Below are positions 5,073-10,170 of a stretch of 10,170 bases of DNA, in pieces; position 1 is the stretch's first letter; each line of letters starts with the position of its first letter. The DNA is from Gammaproteobacteria bacterium. GTDB taxonomy: Bacteria; Pseudomonadota; Gammaproteobacteria; UBA9214. Both the position numbers and the translations under genes were made by a program. The stretch covers positions 1-10,170 of the forward strand of contig JAHKKL010000038.1 in assembly GCA_020027635.1 (NCBI GenBank). Reading direction: 5' to 3'. The notes beneath the pieces were generated by a model. The model was not told where the DNA came from and ran no database searches. It worked only from the letters and a program-made list of their open reading frames with translations.

Positions 5073-7085
5073 ATGAAAGGAACATTTGATGTAAAGCTAT
5101 TGGGGTCCAGTAACTGGATGCGGTTTCTGAGCTTCCTTATGCTGAGCGCGGTATGGGCAATTGTGGGTGTGCTGGTGCATGTCGGCAACCAGGCCGAAAC
5201 CGATCAGCGCAATCTGGAATCCATTGGGGAGCAACAGGTGCTTTCACAACGTATCGCGAAATATGCGCTGGCCGCGTCAACCGGAGATAGTGCGGCGTTT
5301 GACCAGCTTGCCCTGGCAAAGGAGCGCTTCGTCAAGATTCTGGCCACTCAGCGTGCGGAATTCACCCCCGGAGCCGGGGTAAAGGGCGGCCCCCTGGTCG
5401 ATGCATTTCAGGTATTCGAAACGAGTTGGGACGGTATCAGCCGCGATATTGAGGTGGTCATCAACGGCAAGGAGCTGATTTTGGCAGTAGCCGGGACGGC
5501 AAAGGTGATGGGCGAGGTCATGCCTGACTTGCTCGAGAATACCGAGGAAGTAGCCGGAGTCCTGGTGGAGAACGGAGCAAGTGCCTCAGAGGTAAGTCTC
5601 GCGAGCCGTCAGTCCGTGCTCGGCCAGCGCATCGTGAACAATATCAAGAAAGTCATGACCGGTGAGGATGCCGAGGCGGCCGTGGTGGCTTTCGCGAAGG
5701 ATACCGCCGAATTTGGCCGTGTTCTCGATGGGATGATGCATGGCCGCGGCGGTATGCAGGCGGTGAGCGACAAGGCGGCACAGTCGAAGTTGCGCCAGAT
5801 TGCCTTGCTGTTCGGACGCGTAAGTGATCATGTCGGGACCGTCGCAGAAAATACCAAGAAGCTGGTCAGCGCGCAGGCGGCGGCGAGATCCGTTTCCGCA
5901 GAGGGTGAGCGGCTGCTCGAGGCGACGGATGAATTAAAGGATGCCTACGTCGGAACCGAGGATGGCCGGCTTGTCTCCATGGAACTGGCCTATCTGCTGG
6001 GTGCGGTGGCACTGTTGATCCTGTTCTGGATGGGTTTCGAGACCTTGCGCAGCCAGAAACGCCGCAGCAAGGTCATCGAGGATGAGAACTCGCGGAACCA
6101 GGAAGCCATCATGCGGCTGTTGGACGAGATGGGTGACCTGGCAGAGGGTGACCTGACGGTGCGCGCCACGGTGAGCGAGGACTTTACCGGTTCGATCGCC
6201 GACTCGATCAATGTTACCGTTGACTCCCTGCGGGGTCTGGTAAAGACCATCAACGTGACCTCACGGCAGCTCTCCTCGGCGGTACACGAGACGGAGGAGA
6301 TCGCGCAGCAACTGTCCCGGGCGAGCGAGAAGCAGTCGAACGACATAGCCAATGCCAGCTCCGCAATGAATGCCATGACCGATTCCCTGGATGAGGTCTC
6401 GGACAATGCAAGCGAGTCTTCCAAGGTGGCGATGCGCTCGGTCCAGATTGCCAAGAATGGCGGTAATGCCGTGAAACGTACCATGGAAGGCATGGGGACG
6501 ATCCGCGAACATATCCAGGAAACATCCAAGCGCATCAAGCGGCTTGGTGAAAGTTCCCAGGAAATCGGCGACATCGTCGAACTTATCAACGATATCGCCG
6601 AGCAGACCAACATACTGGCTCTGAATGCCTCGATCCAGGCAGCCATGGCGGGAGAAGCGGGCCGTGGTTTCGCGGTGGTTGCAGATGAGGTGCAACGACT
6701 GGCGGAGCGTTCCGCAAACGCGACCAAGCAGATAGAGGCACTGGTCAAGGCGATTCAGGCGGATACCAACGAGGCGGTCATCTCCATGGAGAAGAGTACC
6801 TCGGGCGTAGTGAACGGTACCCGGCTGGCGGAGGATGCCGGCGGTGCGCTGGAGGAGATCGAAAGCGTTTCCGAGCAGCTCGCCGGTTTGATACAGACCA
6901 TCTCGGGGGCCGCCCGGCAACAGGCGGCGGCGGCGGCGGAGATCTCGAAGACCATGAATGGGATCCAGGATGTAACGACACAGACTGCCGCCGGTACGGA
7001 GCGGACGTCGCAATCCATCGGTAATCTGGCCCGGCTGGCGCAGGATCTCGACAAATCCGTTGCGGGTTTCAAGCTGCCTCATTGA
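5073..7085 (+). CDS. pilJ: Type IV pilus methyl-accepting chemotaxis receptor PilJ
   Basis: Full-length receptor of 670 residues (the Pseudomonas protein is about 680). Inner-membrane topology: TM1 at about 17-37, a periplasmic region to about 302, and TM2 at about 303-325 (MELAYLLGAVALLILFWMGF). A HAMP-type linker follows (LLDEMGDLAEGDLTVRA from about 349), then a long coiled-coil signalling domain. The hairpin tip, EQTNILALNASIQAAMAGEA then GRGFAVVADEVQRLAERS (about 510-545), has the PilJ-type QAAMAGEAGRGF reading. The periplasmic part contains two related PilJ-N modules: EQQVLSQRIAKYALAASTGD near 53 and RQSVLGQRIVNNIKKVMTGE near 179. The proposed input is pilin or surface contact, relayed through PilI to ChpA. 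There is no CheR-docking pentapeptide at the C terminus (ends VAGFKLPH). AGGAGA at 5061-5066 gives a strong start. The partner methyltransferase pilK is not encoded next door. Confidence 0.97.
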   Translation: MKGTFDVKLLGSSNWMRFLSFLMLSAVWAIVGVLVHVGNQAETDQRNLESIGEQQVLSQRIAKYALAASTGDSAAFDQLALAKERFVKILATQRAEFTPGAGVKGGPLVDAFQVFETSWDGISRDIEVVINGKELILAVAGTAKVMGEVMPDLLENTEEVAGVLVENGASASEVSLASRQSVLGQRIVNNIKKVMTGEDAEAAVVAFAKDTAEFGRVLDGMMHGRGGMQAVSDKAAQSKLRQIALLFGRVSDHVGTVAENTKKLVSAQAAARSVSAEGERLLEATDELKDAYVGTEDGRLVSMELAYLLGAVALLILFWMGFETLRSQKRRSKVIEDENSRNQEAIMRLLDEMGDLAEGDLTVRATVSEDFTGSIADSINVTVDSLRGLVKTINVTSRQLSSAVHETEEIAQQLSRASEKQSNDIANASSAMNAMTDSLDEVSDNASESSKVAMRSVQIAKNGGNAVKRTMEGMGTIREHIQETSKRIKRLGESSQEIGDIVELINDIAEQTNILALNASIQAAMAGEAGRGFAVVADEVQRLAERSANATKQIEALVKAIQADTNEAVISMEKSTSGVVNGTRLAEDAGGALEEIESVSEQLAGLIQTISGAARQQAAAAAEISKTMNGIQDVTTQTAAGTERTSQSIGNLARLAQDLDKSVAGFKLPH

Positions 7086-7110
7086 CGACGTGATACCCTT
7101 GCCGACCAAG

Positions 7111-7127
7111 CGGGGACGCGCACCCCG
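7111..7127 (+). other. Hairpin in the pilJ-chpA intergenic gap
   Basis: CGGGG and CCCCG form a 5-bp GC stem with a seven-base loop, 25 bases after the pilJ stop. No T-run follows, so it is not a classical terminator; it could attenuate, stabilise the pilJ message, or mean nothing. The same 124-bp gap holds two nested direct repeat pairs, TTCCGAGG (7130-7137, 7186-7193) and TCTGTGA (7141-7147, 7164-7170). Confidence 0.25.
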
Positions 7128-7209
7128 TGTTCCGAGGATATCTGTGACCACGCACCAGGTTTGTCTGTGATCTCGAGCTTAGGGATTCCGAGGCGGACTG
7201 ACGGGAAAA

Positions 7210-10170
7210 ATGATGAGCGAAGCGATCGACTACACCGCCCTGAACTGGGTCAGACATGAACTCAACGAGAAATTGAAACAGGCCCGCCAGTGCCTTGAGG
7301 AATTTGCGGAGACCCCGGGAAACACAAAGCCCTTGCAGGAGTGCATGACCAACCTGCACCAGGCGCGAGGTCCGATGCAAATGGTCGATCTGCGGGGGGC
7401 GGATCGGCTGGCGGCGGAGATGGAAGCAGCCATCAATGCTTTGGTAGAGGGAAAGATTATACCGACGGGTGAGACCCTGGAAGCTCTGATGCAGGCCTTC
7501 ATTCAACTGCCGGACTATCTGTCGCGACTTGGCCGCGGGCGGCGCGATACACCTGTCGTGCTGTTGCCGCTCATTAACCGTCTGCGCGCCTTATGCGGCG
7601 AGGAGCCGCTGCCGGAGAGCGTTGTATTTACTCCCGACCTGACCATACCCGTCCCCTCCGCCTGCTTTAACTCGCGGTTGCTTGCCGGATTGCCCGATGT
7701 GCAGGAGCTTGCGCACACCTACAGGCAACGCTTCCAGGCGGGACTTGTGGAGTGGTACCGCGGGGGCAGGAGCAGCAGCGGTCTGCAAAAACTTCATGAA
7801 GTCCTGGCAACCCTGCAGCAGGCCTCAAAGAACGAGTCGGTGGCGCGCCTGTGGTGGTTCAGCGCCGGTCTTGCCGAGGCGCTGACGCGGGGGGCTCTGC
7901 CGGCATCCACCGAAATCAAGCAGCTGTTCGGGCGCATCGACCGCCAGCTCAAGCGACTGATCGAAGTCGGGGAGACGGCATTTTCAGGAACAATCCCTGA
8001 AGATCTGCTGAGGCAGCTGTTGTTCCTTATCCTGCAGTCAGACACCTCTGCGGGCCGCGTCGGGGACATCAGGGATATCTACGCACCGCGTGAGTCAGAC
8101 CGGCTTGCGGCTACGGATAGTCTGGCAGGGTGCAATGAGGCGTTGTTCAGCAGTGTGTCAGCGAGCGCGTGCGAACGGATTGACCAGATCAAGGCGCGGC
8201 TCGACGGTTTCATGCGTTCCGGTATGGGCGAAATATCGGATCTGGCGGCCATCGCCGAAGACTTGCATGCATTGGGGAATACCGTTGGTATGATCGGCCT
8301 GGAGGATGCGGGCCGCATACTGGCGGAGCAGGAGCGTTTTGTCCGCACGATGCTCGATGGCGGACAGTCCATACAGGAATCCGGGCTGATGCAGGTGGCA
8401 AATGCCTTGCTGGTTGTTGAGGCGGTGCTGCGCGAGATCTACACCGGCGATGCGGCCCTTGTCTGTCCGCGCACCACCCAAGATCTCGTCTACAGACAGG
8501 GGCTCGAGGCCGTCATCCGCGAGGTCGTCGCAGACATGACTGGCGCCAGGGAGCGGATCGATAACTATCTGAGGATGCCAGGTACGCGCGACGTGATCGC
8601 CGACGTCCCTCTACAGCTCGATCATGTTAGGGGAGGATTGCTGCTGGCGGGGGAGGAGCGCGCCGCCGCACTGGTCGCGCAGGTCTGCGCATACGTCTCG
8701 CGGGAGTTGATTGCAGGTGCGCAGGTTCCCGGAGATCAGCAGCTGGATACCCTTGCCGATGCCATTTGTAGTATCGAATATTATGTCGAGGAGCTGAAGG
8801 AAGGCCCCGTCTATGGCGGCATGGTGCTCGATGTCGCAGAGCAAAGTCTCCACAAACTGGGATATTCACCACTGCCTGCCGGGGCGCAGCCTGACGCGGG
8901 GCAAACTGTTGCAGCCACGAATTCTCCCGCCGGTGGTTCCGCCGTGGCGGAACCACTTGCAATTACCGCACTGCAGGTCATTGCCGATGATGTAGACAGG
9001 GAGATACTCGATATATTTCTTGAGGAGGCCGCCGGAGAAATCAGCCTGCTTGACGACCTCCTTCCCAAGGCGATAGCGGGTGCGGGAGATGGCGAGATAC
9101 TGGAAACGATCCGCAGGGCATTACACACCCTCAAGGGCAGTGGACGAATGGTCGGCGCCCTGGCCCTGGGTGAATTCGCCTGTGTCTGCGAACGTCTCCT
9201 CAAGCAGCTAATTGACGGCATGGCCGGGACCGGTGAGGAGCATCATGAGTTGCTGGCGCAGATGACTGGCCCGTTGTCGCAATTACTGGAACAGATCAAG
9301 GGAGGCCCCGCACCGCGGGCCGATGTCAACGGTCTGGTCATGCAGGCGGTCAGTCTTATGGTATCCGGGACGAGCCGGTCCGCTCACCCCACGGACGTGG
9401 CGCCCGCCGCCGCGAGCCCTCCAGAGTGGGCTGACGCTGTTGACAATGCGCAAGCAGTACCCGTGGAGCAGAAGTATATCAGTGCCGCCGCCGGGGCAGT
9501 GCATGTGACGGCAGTATCCGAACTGCCGGTACTCTCCGTGGAGGCGGACCCGGAGATCGTCGAGATATTCATGGAGGAAGCCGCTGATCAGGTGGCGGCG
9601 ATTTCAGTCTGCCTGCCGGAATGGCTCGACAACCCCGGCAATCTGGAGGCGCTGGCAACCGTACGCCGGGCATTCCACACCCTCAAGGGCAGCGGCCGCA
9701 TGGCAGGCGCCATGGTCGTCGGCGAGTTCGCCTGGGCGATCGAGGCGCTTCTGAATCGTGTCATCGACGGTTCGATCGAGGTAGATGCGGAACTCATGGC
9801 GTTTCTCGGCCAGGTATCCATGCCCTTGTCGGAACTTCTCGGCCAGGTCGTCGGCGGACCCGAACCGGCAGCCGGTTTCCGAGCGGTAATGGAGTCCGCG
9901 CAGTGGCTGGCGCGGGGCGAGAGCATCGCTGCGTCCATTCCCGGTGTCGCGAGCACCATAGCAGAGCCGCCGGCGGGTGACGCAAGCCGCTCGGTGTCCG
10001 ATATCCACGAGGGCGAGCGAGAGCTGCTCGATATCTTCGGCCGGGAATGCCGCGATCACCTCAATTCGATACAGGATTTTATCCATGACTGCGAGCAGCG
10101 TGATGTGGCCTGTCATGTCACGGAGCCGCTCTACCGTGCGCTGCATACCCTGTCAGGTATCGCGGAATCC
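7210..10170 (+). CDS. chpA: ChpA, multi-Hpt hybrid chemotaxis histidine kinase (N-terminal 987 residues)
   Basis: Open from ATG 7210 to the right edge; 3' end missing. The N terminus (DYTALNWVRHELNEKLKQAR, then MQMVDLRGADRLAAEMEAAI) matches P. aeruginosa ChpA, a kinase of about 2,470 residues with several Hpt domains, a CheA-like core and a receiver, and the FimL-like region it shares. Residues 1 to about 560 are helical FimL-like sequence with degenerate phosphotransfer-like units (H50, H353, H472). A Pro/Ala linker follows. Three Hpt domains come next, each with an acidic first helix and a His exactly 41 residues later: E598/H639 (HTLKGSGRMVGA), E782/H823 (HTLKGSGRMAGA), and E938/H979 (HTLSGIAES, Lys replaced). 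The kinase, CheW-like and receiver parts would lie beyond the window. GGGA lies just before the start; ATG 7213 is an equal alternative. Cytoplasmic; phosphorylates PilG and PilH. Confidence 0.95.
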   Translation, partial: MMSEAIDYTALNWVRHELNEKLKQARQCLEEFAETPGNTKPLQECMTNLHQARGPMQMVDLRGADRLAAEMEAAINALVEGKIIPTGETLEALMQAFIQLPDYLSRLGRGRRDTPVVLLPLINRLRALCGEEPLPESVVFTPDLTIPVPSACFNSRLLAGLPDVQELAHTYRQRFQAGLVEWYRGGRSSSGLQKLHEVLATLQQASKNESVARLWWFSAGLAEALTRGALPASTEIKQLFGRIDRQLKRLIEVGETAFSGTIPEDLLRQLLFLILQSDTSAGRVGDIRDIYAPRESDRLAATDSLAGCNEALFSSVSASACERIDQIKARLDGFMRSGMGEISDLAAIAEDLHALGNTVGMIGLEDAGRILAEQERFVRTMLDGGQSIQESGLMQVANALLVVEAVLREIYTGDAALVCPRTTQDLVYRQGLEAVIREVVADMTGARERIDNYLRMPGTRDVIADVPLQLDHVRGGLLLAGEERAAALVAQVCAYVSRELIAGAQVPGDQQLDTLADAICSIEYYVEELKEGPVYGGMVLDVAEQSLHKLGYSPLPAGAQPDAGQTVAATNSPAGGSAVAEPLAITALQVIADDVDREILDIFLEEAAGEISLLDDLLPKAIAGAGDGEILETIRRALHTLKGSGRMVGALALGEFACVCERLLKQLIDGMAGTGEEHHELLAQMTGPLSQLLEQIKGGPAPRADVNGLVMQAVSLMVSGTSRSAHPTDVAPAAASPPEWADAVDNAQAVPVEQKYISAAAGAVHVTAVSELPVLSVEADPEIVEIFMEEAADQVAAISVCLPEWLDNPGNLEALATVRRAFHTLKGSGRMAGAMVVGEFAWAIEALLNRVIDGSIEVDAELMAFLGQVSMPLSELLGQVVGGPEPAAGFRAVMESAQWLARGESIAASIPGVASTIAEPPAGDASRSVSDIHEGERELLDIFGRECRDHLNSIQDFIHDCEQRDVACHVTEPLYRALHTLSGIAES

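Noticed and set aside
5990..7151. Long antisense open frames (252 and 296 residues) across the 3' half of pilJ
   Set aside because: They are shadows of the pilJ coding frame in GC-rich DNA; the translations show no domain, and the sense strand is an unmistakable receptor.

Overview
The window reads as a chromosomal segment of a GC-rich gammaproteobacterium that makes type IV pili. Every recognisable protein is closest, by my reading, to Pseudomonas and other gammaproteobacterial families (GshB, YqgE/AlgH, TonB3-like, PilG/H/I/J, ChpA). A purple-sulfur or sulfur-oxidiser type lineage (Chromatiales-like) is possible, but this is only an impression. I see no tRNA, rRNA, insertion sequence or CRISPR array.

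Left half, minus strand (1-3362), in transcription order: gshB (glutathione synthetase), a small membrane-anchored protein of unknown function, a TonB-family protein, yqgE/algH, and the 5' end of ruvX, which runs off the left edge. From memory, P. aeruginosa has the same order (gshB-tonB3-algH-ruvX) except that the small membrane protein is absent there. That protein therefore looks like a lineage-specific insertion. It ends in a motif I associate with phage tail/virion proteins.

Right half, plus strand (3566-10170): pilG-pilH-pilI-pilJ-chpA, the Chp/Pil chemosensory system that controls type IV pilus extension, retraction and surface sensing. PilJ is the membrane receptor, PilI the CheW-like adaptor, ChpA the giant multi-Hpt histidine kinase (only its first 987 residues are present), and PilG and PilH the two response regulators. 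The methyltransferase gene pilK, found between pilJ and chpA in P. aeruginosa, is absent and replaced by a 124-bp gap.

The two halves are divergent and separated by a 203-bp region (3363-3565). It holds a perfect 12-bp AT palindrome, a GC hairpin and a candidate gshB promoter. No gene-free stretch exceeds 300 bases.

Most of the window is conserved and ordinary. The points worth a second look are the ruvX start (reading frame out of register with the only good ribosome-binding-site/ATG), the inserted membrane protein, the missing pilK, the series of degenerate phosphotransfer-like units at the ChpA N terminus, and its third Hpt domain with an altered core motif.
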